Assembly: GCA_038503065.1 (NCBI GenBank)
Contig: JBCAMK010000014.1
Coordinates: 434,001 to 498,000 of the forward strand
From: Paragyromitra xinjiangensis
Taxonomy: Eukaryota > Ascomycota > Pezizomycetes > Pezizales > Discinaceae
Direction of reading: 5' to 3'
DNA: 64,000 bases
A program made the position numbers and the translations under genes. Below, piece after piece: positions 42,849 through 54,500 of this stretch (its first letter is position 1; each line of letters opens with the position of its first letter). The notes under the pieces were generated by a model. It was not told the origin of the DNA and made no database searches. It saw only the letters and a program-made list of their open reading frames with translations.

Positions 42849-45800
42849 TCCGCTTCTACTGCGTCGTTTATTGGAGAAGTTGAAGTCGAGGATACTGATG
42901 AACTACTGAGGAAAATCATCGTGGTGAATTCATTGAGTTTTATACTCTATATGAACTAGTTACGTCAGAGCTGGTTATGCCTGTATTTGGATCGAGCGAC
43001 AAAACAGGCTTTCAACATAAGGTGTGGCAGGGTGACGGGGGTCGATAGGGATAACAATCATTTACCTAAAACCCATCATCACCGCGCGTTGGCCAGTCGC
43101 AGGAACAAGGGGCCAATTGTGGCTGACGTAGTGTCCACTCGCATGCCAAACTTTAAAACCCACATCACATTCTAAGCATCGTATGGGTATTTCAAGGTGC
43201 AATTTCAGCTAAATTTCTCCGACGCCTCGTCGTCATCACCAACACCAGTTCGGCAGGTGGGAAATTCGCGCCGTGGTGTTGCGGAAGTTGGTCAAGCTGG
43301 GCCAAGAAACTCAAGCTTTCCCTTGGCTCTTGGCATGACGTCGCTTCTCCGTGCCTAGCTTTTGTGTTGCGTCAAACCGCTCCAGACTGGTATCTTGATT
43401 GTGCGAACGAGGCTTCGAGATTCCCAGTATCCTCTTGAGTTTTTACTCAAATTGCCTCGCATAGACCCAGATCATGGCCACATTGTAGCCTCAAGAACCT
43501 TCGTCACGAAAGAGTTCCCCCAACAGCGAGGTCGTAGCGTGTGATGTTGCAACAGCAGCCCCAAGATTAACTCACAGCAAGAGTTTAATCTTTTCGAGGA
43601 ATCGAACCCTAAGGCTAGGCTTGGCCGACTTCAAGACTGGAGATCGTCCACGATGATCTCGGCAAAGCCCTTGGCATCGGCTTGTAGGAACGGTACGCGT
43701 GCTGGTTTGACGTGGAGATGCTTTGACAGCTAAACCGACTTTCCAAGATGATGCCAGGCGCTTGGCAAAGCGAAAGACCCTGTGAGTGGTCAGAAACCCG
43801 TTTTCCCACCCCAACTCTAGAGTTGCCGTGCTAGAAAAACTGAATTCTAACATAGGACAAGGGATTTAGCAAGTGGAGATTAGCCAGCACTTTAAACTCA
43901 CTACCTAAACTATCAAAAGACGGATAACGCAAAATTCCCTGCACCCAAGACTTCGAAGAGGAGCCCGCGAGCGAGTGACTACGCACGCGGAAGACCTTTT
44001 ACCTGCCTACGCATCGAAAACTAGCTTATTTCTCTAGATTACGCAGTTTTCACGGCCAACCCACTTCTCGCTACCAAACCTAGACCCACCTATGGGTGTT
44101 ACCTCATATCCACGGAAAATAACAGATAGATTCATTCGCCCGTATCTTCACTTTCGTTGGATACTAAGGACTGCGCAGGAATGGTTGATGCATCGTTACA
44201 TAATTCACCACAGGATTCAGAACATGTGGCTATTCCGACCCATCGACTAGTAGATACGATTTAATAATGGCTTCACGAATTATCTTGGTTATCAAGATGC
44301 TTTGAAGAAACGTACCGACACAGAGGTGGGAGTTTAAGAATGCAAGAACCCGGCAAGAAAGTAAGCTACGGTTGTTACACACGGGAAGGAACAAACATAA
44401 CGGGAAGACAAGATGGCTATGGGATACCAGAGGGAATATGCTATCCAACAAAACCATAATTTAAGGAATAGGTGTTCGGCTGAAACCAGACTAAAGTCAC
44501 AGCTGTGGGAAGGATAGCTCTCTAGTTATTTTGGCTTGGCTCGTGCATATCCTTCTAGAATCATTAATTCCTCCATGAAAAATTTCGTTAGGAAATGAAA
44601 CTGGCTTTTGCAACAAATCATAGATAAGTGATAGTCGATGGAACTCTCATACCACACTAGTTTCAATAAAACCTCCGGTTCGAAAAACACGAAATAGTTA
44701 CCGTTGGCGAATACCCACCGATTCTAGAGCCTTTCTCACCTTCCACCAGCCTAAATCACCGAGGTGGGGAAAAGCCGGTGGATTTTTATTACAGGTGGGG
44801 ATAAAGAAATTTTATAAGAAACGCTACTAACAAGTATGCATAGAAGGCTAAAATAATGACATCGTAGTGGGAAGGGTAATGGACCAGTCAAGGGGCTAGA
44901 TTTTAATTCGGATAATTGGCCACTATCCCAATTGCTTTCTATGTAAATGGGAGCTCTAAGGTTATCTCAAGCCCCAGCAGACAGTCTAGACTGGTTTTCC
45001 TCAGGCGATAAAGATGATGGGGACAAACTCGACAAACTAAAGATAGGAACGGAGAGTAAAGTACCAAGGGGCTCCCCAGTGTGGTAGCCAATACAAAGAT
45101 AGCGTGGAAATATGGGAAGTAGGATGAAGATGTTGTCTTTACTGTGACAGGTGAATCCGTTTTATATGGACCACACATATAGGTATTGCCTTTGCTTAAC
45201 GTGATAGGTCTAAACCCGGGCATGTTCAACGGCGAGTGATATTTTATGATTAAAATAGGTATGATTGCACGTATCCGATACACTTAGCCAACCACAAATC
45301 CCTCTGCGACGTGAAACCCCGATTCTAAGGTGTTTTGAATATTTAAGTTCTATGGGTGTAACGTCTTCTTTCGAGAAGATCGACAGGCTGGATGATGGTG
45401 CCAAGCCAAGTAATATATTTAGATTCCGGGAGGCTCTGTGAGTGGCTGGCCACGCGCCCATCACGTTCATCCAAGAGTTTCATTAATTTTCCCCGATGTG
45501 AATAGATCACACAGAGAGAGGGTTCTCTATGTTTTGAGTACAAGCGGGGGTTTGTGCAGGGTCGAGTTTAGTATTAGAGCTATGGAATGTGAAGTGGTGC
45601 TATTCAGACGCAGATTCAGACAGTAATACAAAGCAGTGAAACCCCGAATAAAAGCAAAAACGTTGAATAGGATTGTGCATCCGCGGCTTCAACGGATTCA
45701 CAGAAGAAAGTCATCTGCAACTGTCGTCAGATTCTGTTCTGTGCGACATTGGTATATGCACGTAACATCAGCCAAGCTATAACGTTACGACGCAAAACAA

Positions 45801-45993
45801 AAACACCAGCTGTCTTCAACAGAAACATCGCCAGTCGCTACAGTGAGACAACGTTCAATCATGGCTTTATGCTTCTCTACAGCTACAGATACCTAAACCT
45901 ACACATTCCCCCTCGTCTGTATCGTCATTCGCCAAGTCTACGGTTCACCCCTATTCAATAAGCTCATCATTGCTTCGTCACGAGTCCCTCGCA
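42849..45993. other. Long divergent intergenic region
   Basis: About 3.1 kb between the PAP2 gene (-) and dolichol kinase (+). No supportable gene: the open frames (43572-43853, 44230-44457, 44939-45283, 45210-45543 on minus; 45749-45961 on plus) lack domains or splice partners. A TTCGA box near 43606 was tested as tRNA and rejected. No repeat shared with other parts of the window was seen. Confidence 0.5.
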
Positions 45994-48410
45994 ATGGACA
46001 TTCCCATACTGCTCGCCCCACCGTCTCCTACCCGCTCGAGATCACCAGCTGCCCGTCGACAGCCTTCTCGTTCCCCGCGCCCGTATCGTCGCAGAACTAT
46101 CTCGTCGTCTTCACTGCACCTTTCAGCTGCATCAAACTCGAGAAGCGCCACATATCTCCCGTCTCCTTCGCCCACGCCAGACACCTCTCGCGCTCCATCG
46201 CCGCTGCTGTGGGGAAGGAGGAAAAGCAAAACGGCATCAAGACCTAGCGCTGGGGGTTCTGAGTCTGGGACAGAAGCGGACGATGAGTTGACGAAGAGAC
46301 TGCCGGCACCCCCGGGGAAGCGGAAACGGACGTTGTCGGAGGAGGACAAGTATTATGGGGAAGAGGAGGAAGAAGGTGCTGAGGATGTGGATGGAAGGGG
46401 ACGCAGGAGAAAAAGACGTACGGAGTCGGGGGATGGTGATGGGAAGAAGAGGAGGAGAAAGGGGATTGTTTTTGTGAGGCGTGGGATCGAGGTTGGGTTG
46501 ATGGGGATATTGATTGCGGTTGTGCTTTATAATGGTGGAAAGGGAATAGTGTGGAGAGAGGTTGTTTCGTGGAAAATTGGTAGGCACTTTGATACCTTTA
46601 TTCAAGAATGAGGACAGCATTCGGAGATGTGTGGAGAACTGGTGAGCTAATTGCGATTACAGAGTTCGCGTCCTGGATACTTGTTTCCGCATCCATTATG
46701 CTCTTATATCCTCTCCGAATACTGCTTCGCAAAATCCCTCTAGAGCTCCCCCGTTCTCTGGATCCTTCGCCATTACTCTATCCTACGCTATTTCCTATAC
46801 TCGTTTCTCTTTCCTTGACGCAGCCGGGCGCTGTTGGTCAAAACCCCTACATCCTCACGAATATCATTCTCTCGCTCTGTGCTCTTCCTCCGAGCTTTCT
46901 CTCCTCTCAGGATCTGCACTGGGCGCTGTCACTCTTACCGGTAGTTTTCGGGGGCTATCTTGACTCAAACTTGACCTCCTATGGCGATACTCTCTCCTTC
47001 CTCCCACCTATCCAATTCACTCTAGTTTCAATCATCAACTACCTCATTCAACCCTCCTTAACCCAAACCGAGATTCGTCTCATATCAACAGCACTAATCA
47101 ACCTCTTGATCCACGCCACCTCCCCTCAATCTATTATCCTCAAAGCGATCATGTGGGGCGGCGGCCTAGGCGTTCTCATCACCTGTGAAGACATCATCAA
47201 ATGGAACACTGACCTCGCACGGGTCCCTTACTCCCGTCTCCGCCGCGCTGGTAACGCCATCATCTTCATTGGCCGTTTCCGCGCCCTCGCGTCCTCCCTC
47301 AAACCCAAAGGCCAAGCCTCTGATAGCGAAGGCGAGATTGAGCTTCTTGTTCCAACAAAGCAACCTAGGCCCTCTACCCGTCAACGCGCGAAATCACAGA
47401 ACAAGATGTTTTTCTACATCTCACTCACACCTGCACAGGTCAAGGCCCGTAAGTGGGGATACGCCCTTGCTGCCTACGGCAGCATCATATCCATCGTCAT
47501 GTTCGGCCTCCGTCCATATATTAGGGAAAAAGCACTTGACGGAGTCGATCCATTTTTCTGGGCGCCCGGGTACCTCCTTTGCGGCCAAAACTGGTACCAA
47601 ACCATCATCGACAGCCTCACCCCTGGTTCCGGCTACTGCGTTACCTCCGGGTACGCTCCAGCCGCAAACCTACGACTCAGCATAGTAGGCTACTGGCTTC
47701 TCATATTTGTAATGGGGATAAGCCTCGTTACCGTCCTCCTCCCACACGTGCAGGTCGACACTCGTCGCAAGGTCTTCCACGGTATGGTCGTTGCAATGTT
47801 CTTAATCCCCGGAGTCCTAGATCCACAATTCACCCACCTCTGTCTCTCCCTCGCACTCGCTGCATTCCTCATCCTCGATATCATCCGTGCTGGCCAGCTA
47901 CCCCCGGCTAGCGGAACCATCGCTCGTTTTCTTCAACCATTCGTTGATGGCCGCGATTTGAAGGGTCCGGTCGTTGTCTCACACGTGTTTCTTCTCCTCG
48001 GCTGTGGCGCTGGCTGGTGGCTCACACTTGCAGCTACTCCGGATGGCGATAATGACGGGTGGGACTGGGGCACGCGGAAGACAGAACTGTCATTTGTGTC
48101 TGGTGTGGTATGTGTAGGACTCGGAGACGCGGTAGCGTCGCTCGTGGGCCGGAGGTTCGGGAAAACAAAGTGGGGGTGGAGGGGCGCGAAGAGTTTGGAG
48201 GGGAGTGCGGCATTTATGGTTGTTGTTGCGGGAGGGCTTTCGGTTGGGAGGTGGTGGATTGGAGACGAAGGGTGGAATGCAGGTGTTGTTGCGAGGATTG
48301 TGGCGGTTGGGGCGTGGGGGAGTATGGTTGAGGCGGTGGTTACGGGGGTTAATGATAATGTTGTTGTGCCGGTTGGGGCGTGGGTTGTTGTTAGGGGACT
48401 GGGGCTTTAG
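45994..48410 (+). CDS. Dolichol kinase (Sec59 type)
   Basis: Two exons, 45994-46579 and 46663-48410, with an 83-bp phase-1 intron, 777 residues. The first 160 residues are a soluble, Arg/Ser-rich and then acidic/basic tail, followed by a multi-pass membrane region. The CTP-binding, catalytic core is C-terminal: VDTRRKVFHGMVVAMFLIPG, then GLGDAVASLVGRRFGKTKW, KSLEGSAAF, and the end motif VEAVVTGVNDNVVVPV. Dolichol kinase uses CTP to make dolichyl phosphate in the ER, the carrier for N-glycosylation, O-mannosylation and GPI mannosylation. The long basic N-terminal extension is larger than in yeast Sec59, as is common in filamentous fungi. The first in-frame ATG was taken as start. Confidence 0.93.
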
Positions 48411-48872
48411 ATGGTTGGCGTTTTTTTGTGACGGTAATGGGATGTGCATAATTTATGATAGACAATGGGTTGAATTCGGTCTGGGTGTAGATAGCTATTG
48501 GGGGCTGTGAGGGATAGACTATATGGTAGACTGGGTAATACTAATTCTTGGGCATTATGATTGTGGGACTGGAATACGGGGAGGGGAGAGTTGTGGATTC
48601 GCGCATCATTGGAGGTCACTCGGGTGTGTCTATCAGTGATTTTATATTTGAGGTAGTCTTGCCTGGGGGTAACACATTGATCCCCAAGCAAACTAATCAG
48701 TCCAATGACAGCCTTTAGAAAGAAGCTGAATCATACCCGCTGACATAAAACAGGCTAAGAGCCGCCTGCCAAGATTTCCTTCTTGAAACCCCACCTTCCC
48801 ACAAATCCCCTCCCTTCGTTTTATTTCGCAATTCCACGATCTCTTCGACAGTAAAACCTAAGTCTAGCACTA
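48411..48872. other. Intergenic, promoter of RLI1
   Basis: Short gap between two plus-strand genes. No gene or repeat; it ends in an A/C-rich leader before the RLI1 start codon. Confidence 0.6.
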
Positions 48873-51169
48873 ATGGCTGATAAACTCACTCGGTATGTCC
48901 CTTTTGATTCTTTCTTTCTGCGTGGAGTGGGGGTTTTTGGGGTTGAGCTGATGGGCGTGAAGTATTGCTATTGTGAGCACGGATAAGGTATGGATTGTTG
49001 GATTCGATCTTTTTGCTTTTTCTTCTTTTTTCTCGAGGATTGGATTACTGATGGGGGGTTTTTTTCGTTTAATAGTGCAAACCTAAGGTATGAGGATTTT
49101 CTCTCACTTGGCAGATTCCGGGGTTCAGCAGACTGACAGAGTTTTTCGCTGTGAAGAAATGTCGACAGGAGTGTAAGAAATCATGTCCAGTCGTCAGGAC
49201 AGGAAAACTATGTATCGAGGTGACGCCGGAGTCGAAGATTGCATTTATTTCCGAGCGACTGTGTATAGGATGTGGTATCTGTCCTAAGAAGTGTCCCTTC
49301 GGCGGTACGTATCTTTCCAAGACCCAGCAGAGTCTGTAACTACTCGTTCTGACATCACTAGCAATCCACATTATCAATCTACCGACCAATCTCGAAACCC
49401 AAGTGACGCACCGCTACTCCGCGAACTCGTTCAAACTGCATCGTCTCCCGACCCCGCGCCCCGGTCAGGTCCTCGGTCTCGTGGGAACAAACGGTATCGG
49501 TAAGTCCACGGCGCTGAAGATCCTCTCGGGGAAGCAGAAGCCGAATCTTGGACGATATGATAACCCGCCGGACTGGAACGAGACGCTGGCGTATTTCAGG
49601 GGCTCGGAGCTGCAGAATTATCTTACTAAGGTTGTGGAGGATAATATCAAGGCTGTTGTGAAGCCGCAGTATGTCGATAGGTTGCCGCAGGCGATTCGTG
49701 GTAAGGTTCGGACTGTTAAGGCGTTGTTGGAGGGACAGTGTCAGAGGAATAATTTTGATGAGATGGTGGATGTTCTTGGTAGGGTGATGCTTGATTGGGT
49801 TTTTAGAGATGGTGGTGGTGGCTAATGGATGTAGATCTTCGTCCGGTTTTGGATCGTGAAGTGGAGAATTTGTCTGGTGGGGAGCTTCAGCGGTTTGCTA
49901 TCGCTGTAGCATGTGTTCAGATGGCGGATGTGTATGTTAACCCCCGGGTTATTACGAAGGTTCATTCTGATGATGAATAGGTACATGTTCGACGAGCCTT
50001 CTTCGTATTTGGATGTAAAGCAACGTTTGAAGGCTGCTAGCACTATTCGTGGTCTGCTACGGCCAGACGACTACGTTATCGTCGTCGAGCACGATTTATC
50101 AGTCCTCGACTATCTCTCCGACTTCATCTGCGTCCTATACGGTAAACCTTCAGCATATGGTGTCGTGACCCTTCCATCCTCTGTCCGCGAAGGCATCAAC
50201 ATCTTCCTCGACGGCCACATCCCAACCGAGAACCTACGTTTCCGCGAAGAATCCCTCCAATTCCGTATCGCCGAAGCGGGCGACGAATTCATGGTAGACA
50301 AGATGCGATCCTTCAGCTACCCCGCCATGTCCAAAACCTTTGGCGAATTCCACCTCACCATCGATAAAGGAGAATTCACCGACTCTGAAATCGTCGTAAT
50401 GATGGGCGAGAACGGAACCGGAAAGACAACATTCTGCCGCATGCTAGCTGGCGTCGAACCTCCAGACGACGGCAAAAAGGTCCCGAAAATGAGCATCTCC
50501 ATGAAGCCGCAGAAAATCAACCCCAGGTTCCCCGGCACCGTCCGCGAGCTCCTCCTCAAGCGTATTCGTGCATCGTTCCTCAACCCCCAGTTCCAAACAG
50601 ACGTGTACAAGCCGCTCCGTATCGATGACTTTATCGACCAGGAAGTCAAGCATCTCTCCGGAGGAGAACTGCAACGTGTGGCTATTGTCCTCGCTCTCGG
50701 CTTACCCGCCGATATCTACCTGATCGACGAGCCATCTGCGTATCTTGACTCCGAACAACGTATCATTGCTGCCCGTGTCATCAAGCGTTTCATCATGCAC
50801 TCGAAGAAAACGGCATTCGTCGTCGAGCACGATTTCATCATGGCTACATACCTTGCTGACCGTGTCATTGTGTTCGAGGGCACTCCGTCCGTCAAGGCAC
50901 TCGCCACAAGACCCCAGAGTCTACTAACGGGATGCAACCAGTTCCTAAAGTCGCTCAATGTCACTTTCAGAAGAGATAAAGAGAACTTTAGGCCCCGTAT
51001 CAACAAACTGGACTCGCAGCTGGACCAAGAACAGAAGTCGAGTGGAAACTATTTCTTTTTAGAGGGTGAGTCCCATAGCTGCCGTGGAAAATCTTCAATG
51101 CTCTGCGGATCAGGGAAAGACGAAAAGGCTAACTTGTGAGACCACTCTTCTTAATAAACAGATAATTAA
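48873..51169 (+). CDS. RLI1: RLI1/ABCE1 ribosome recycling ATPase
   Basis: Eight exons: 48873-48892, 48963-48987, 49076-49087, 49157-49304, 49362-49778, 49835-49931, 49981-51065 and 51162-51169; 603 residues. The third exon is only 12 nt (TGC AAA CCT AAG, residues CKPK) and the last is 8 nt (completing Asp, then Asn and stop). Domains in order: two 4Fe-4S clusters ([33 protein letters not shown]), NBD1 with GTNGIGKST and LSGGELQRF, and NBD2 with GENGTGKTT and [11 protein letters not shown]. The C-terminus is [13 protein letters not shown], ending [10 protein letters not shown]. The enzyme splits 80S/40S post-termination ribosomes and needs cytosolic Fe-S assembly. All introns are 49-96 bp and each splice restores the invariant family sequence, so this model is firm. 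Confidence 0.97.
49076..49087 (+). other. RLI1: 12-nt microexon of RLI1
   Basis: Sequence TGCAAACCTAAG flanked by AATAG before and GTATGA after. It encodes CKPK, four invariant residues of the first Fe-S site including a cluster Cys. Skipping it would keep the reading frame but remove a cluster ligand. Confidence 0.9.
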
Positions 51170-52200
51170 GGTTGTTCATCAAAGACATGGTGGAATGGGG
51201 GGGGGGACAGCTCGGAGGTTGATTCTGAAGGCGTTAGGAACAAAAAAAAAAAGGGTATCTTTTGTTACATTATGTGGTTTTCTTTTTCTTTCTTCTAGCT
51301 TTCCTTCTACTTTTTGTGCCTTTCTTCTTTCTGGTAAGAAAGGATGCCTATATTTAACATCATACGGAAAAAAAAGAAGTTCGATTCTATAGATGCGTGG
51401 TAGGGCTGGTTTTCGCGAAATGAGTAAATTTGAGAGTTTAGGTTTTGTCTTAAATTAAAGTCTCTTTCCTGCCAATGCTATTTAGATTCCTGACTAGAAA
51501 TTAAATCTAGAGCGCCATCTATAGGGATTCATTTCATTTCTATTACGTCCTTGTTGGCTTAGGAAAAGTATTTCTGCTACCATACCTATTTCAAGAGTTA
51601 TAATTGAGGGCTGAGACTTAGAGAATATCTGTAAGATTTCGGGAACTAGCATTTCTAGACACCTAGAGGCCTGATAATTAGGGACATATCGGGTCTGTAG
51701 TCTTGTTTCCTCGTATAGCGTATCAGGAAATCACTGGACCTAGCATGAACACTCCGTCTTTAGGGCGTATAGGTATGGTAAGGGTGTTAGTTTAACCCAC
51801 CCTATGGCATGTGCTCACTATACCGGAGAAGAATTGTGGTCTGTAGGCGCCGCTCGATTTTACAAGCACTCCAACGTTGAGAGGCTATGAGACGTTATGT
51901 AAAATAGGACACGATATATGTCCATTTATAGGTTATCTGTGACGTGGTTCTAAGTCCATACATGTATTTGCAGTAACTACAAGCTACAACAGAAAGTAAT
52001 TCGAAGAAACAGTAAATTTCTGACCAGATTTCCTCTTCATCCCGGCAGTATGCTTTCAGCTTTTATCCTCACCTACCACTCCCTTACCCCATCCGATTTG
52101 ATATCGGTAACATGCTAGTTCACACACTCTTGCGTTTTTCTTCCCTTACACAGCAAACAAGAAAGACCATTTCGAGAAACAACTTCAAGATGCGGAACTC
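51170..52200. other. Convergent intergenic region
   Basis: 3' flanks of RLI1 (+) and the F-box/ankyrin gene (-). A G8 run at 51199-51206 and an A-rich run near 51241 are the RLI1 3' untranslated region. One TACATGTA near 51960. No gene recognised. Confidence 0.55.
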
Positions 52201-53310
52201 TCACACCCTCTTAGTGCGTTTGTTTACCATTGCCACTAACTCAAGTGCATTCATACCTTCCTCGATGAAATCTTTGGCTCCGAGCTTCAAAAGGGACTTC
52301 ACCATTGCTTCGTTCCCTGAGTATGCCATTGCGCGGATTGAACCATCGATATATCTTCCTGTTCCCGCCACTTCTTTCATATAGTTTGTGGGCGCCCTGA
52401 TTATCCCACTCTTCACTGCTTTGTAGAATTCGACGGATTCAGCCTTAATATCGAGCATGCGTTGGTCGTGCTTTTTCTGCAGAGATGGTAGCATGAAGTC
52501 TGTATCCTCGCTTATAGCATGTTGCAACGGCGTTGAATTTTGGTTGTCTCTAGCGGTATCATCAACACCATATTCCAACAAAAGTTGAACAACTTCGTCA
52601 TCGTCGCTGCATGCTGCGTAGTGGAGGGGCGTTTTTTCGAAGAGATCCCTAGCCTTTAAATTAGCACCTCCTACGATCAAAAGCTTCATCCCTTCACTAT
52701 TCTCATGGACTGCTGCCAAAGAAAGTGTAGTCCCCTGGTAGGGTCCCTCGTGGTCAATACCTGCCCCTTTTTCGAGCAGTAGCTTGAGTAACGGCGTGTG
52801 TTGGTGAATGGCAGCCCAGTGAAGCCCAGTCCTATTTTCAGGTATGTGAGGGGGATCTGGAGTCCGATACTCGTCACTGTCGTTTTCCGAGCTGCCAATT
52901 GCTTTCCGTCTCCAATAGACCCTTGCCCAAGACCATGGATTATGCTTGTCCTCAAGGGTAAGATTGGCACTTTGCTTTAGCACAAACCCTACGATTTCTT
53001 CATTGCACTTCCCGGGGGTCCTATAGATCACCCGTCCTTCGGAATCATCCGCCATATCTGGCACCTCTACCACCCCAATACCGATGCCATTCTCTAGAAG
53101 AAATCTGACCATCGCCTCGTCTCCACAAGCCGCTGCCCAGTAAAGTGCAGGAGTAGCATTTTTCTCTTTAGTAACGCCGGAACGTTTACGGAAAAGGGGT
53201 GTTAGGAGATCCAAGAGATGCCGGTTGGTGCGACGAAAACGGCTAAGATCTTTGAGTTTGAGGCTTTTGGTGATGATGAGGATTTCATTAGGAGAGTTAA
53301 GTAGCGACAT
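52201..53310 (-). CDS. F-box-like, ankyrin repeat protein
   Basis: Single exon, 369 residues. The N-terminal 45 residues (LLNSPNEILIITKSLKLKDLSRFRRTNRHLLDLLTPLF, quoted as NEILIITKSLKLKDLSRF and RRTNRHLLDLLTPLF) have an F-box-like pattern. About five ankyrin repeats follow: ATPALYWAAACGDEAMVRFL, RTGLHWAAIHQHTPLLKLLL, GTTLSLAAVHENSEGMKLL, KTPLHYAACSDDDEVVQLLL, and a C-terminal one ending in AMAYSGNEAMVKSLLKLGA. Such fungal proteins are thought to act as SCF adaptors or simply as binding scaffolds; no substrate can be named. Ankyrin genes of this kind are numerous and fast-evolving in ascomycetes. Confidence 0.85.
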   Translation of the reverse strand: MSLLNSPNEILIITKSLKLKDLSRFRRTNRHLLDLLTPLFRKRSGVTKEKNATPALYWAAACGDEAMVRFLLENGIGIGVVEVPDMADDSEGRVIYRTPGKCNEEIVGFVLKQSANLTLEDKHNPWSWARVYWRRKAIGSSENDSDEYRTPDPPHIPENRTGLHWAAIHQHTPLLKLLLEKGAGIDHEGPYQGTTLSLAAVHENSEGMKLLIVGGANLKARDLFEKTPLHYAACSDDDEVVQLLLEYGVDDTARDNQNSTPLQHAISEDTDFMLPSLQKKHDQRMLDIKAESVEFYKAVKSGIIRAPTNYMKEVAGTGRYIDGSIRAMAYSGNEAMVKSLLKLGAKDFIEEGMNALELVAMVNKRTKRV

Positions 53311-54500
53311 TGGGACTGCTTGGACTGGAAATGCGTGGTAGGTAAAGTTTTTTTTTGAAATGGTTCGCTATGGGATGTTTGCTAGAGGTTTGTTAGAGAG
53401 AATTTGAAGCAGAATGAACGATCATGATGATAGATACTAACAGGGTCGAGGACAAACACAGGAAGTAAGGGAGCTTCTTATGATCTCCAATGTTAAGATT
53501 CTGCAAGGGCGGATGGGAGCTTGACAGGTATATTTGATGGAAGATCTGGAGACGAGATCGGAGCCGGTGGATATAAAAGAGGGGTAAGAATGATCATGTG
53601 TTGCCGGGTCTCGTTCATACAGACTGTCGGCAGGATACAGCAGCTTAGAAGCCTCACATCCCAAGCTTTATCCAAGCTGTTATTTGGCGTGACCGGTGCT
53701 CAAAACCGAGGACCAAGACAAAAAACCGTAAGTTATTGTGCCTTTGGAAATTTCTACTTTCGTGAACACAATTTTTCTATTACATGTAGTATTGACCGCT
53801 TGATTGATAATTCATACACGCATCCAACCCTTTTGGTTATGGCGGTGGGTATTGTTCAATTGATGATCAAGGAGAAGGGGGTAGGAGGACCACAGGATCT
53901 GTGGAGAAGAATAGAGAAACGGAAGATGCGCATACCGTCATATCTTAGTGCTAGATGTGATTAGTGAGACAGCAGAAAGAAAAATGGGAGTCAATCCCAG
54001 TCACAATATCTCACTCGTACATCCGTGAACAAGCAATGTTGGAGATGCTTCCTAATACGGGTGACCTCTCGGGCGTGGCTTCGGGGTCGGAAATGATTGA
54101 GAAACAGGTACCCGAGAGAGCTATTTAGATAGGGGTCGTATGCCCACCTCTAGCAAGCAAGCAATCGAGTCTTCTATTCCTCCCTATGTGCCCCGATATT
54201 ACAACAAGCAATGTTGGGCAGGTGCGGATTCGGGGAACGGAGACAGGCGCCCGCACACACGGCACCCGAGGGCTATTGTTCGAGTATTTGGATAGTGCCG
54301 TACCGTCTCCTCCGGCAAGCAAGCAACCAATCTATTCTGACCTCTTAGCGTGCCTACTATTCCAACAAGCAATACTTATATTCTTGTTCCACTAGGCCCA
54401 TAGGGCTATCTAGGTCATGCAATAAACGATGCTAAAAATATTTTGCGCATATAGGTATTTTGATAAGAGATAAGGAAAACAGAAAATATCCCCAATACAA
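53311..54500. other. Intergenic with degenerate tandem repeats
   Basis: Between two minus-strand genes. The tandem repeat at 54006-54380 fills the right half. An open frame at 53521-53964 (+) has no domain. One TACATGTA is near 53784. Confidence 0.55.
54006..54380 (+). repeat. Degenerate tandem repeat, about 2.3 units of 160-175 bp
   Basis: CAAGCAATGTTGG begins at 54030 and again at 54205, and a truncated CAAGCAATACTT at 54366, giving periods of 175 and 161 bp. Within units the order GGAGATGCTTC, GGTCGGAAATGA or GGGGAACGGAGAC, CCCGAGAG/CCCGAGGG, CAAGCAAGCAA, TATTC is shared in part. The first unit is closely related to 22031-22208. The family is dispersed on this chromosome. Confidence 0.7.

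Noticed and set aside
43590..43640. tRNA gene on the minus strand (GGTTCGATTCC-like box near 43606)
   Set aside because: The T-arm does not pair, and no A box or acceptor stem is found at the right distance.
46608..46662. Separate start for the second dolichol kinase open frame near 46608
   Set aside because: That stretch is the 3' part of an 83-bp intron; the frame joins the upstream exon in phase 1.
47166..48449. Long antisense and alternate-frame open frames within dolichol kinase
   Set aside because: They are shadows of a well-supported membrane enzyme gene, produced by its codon composition.
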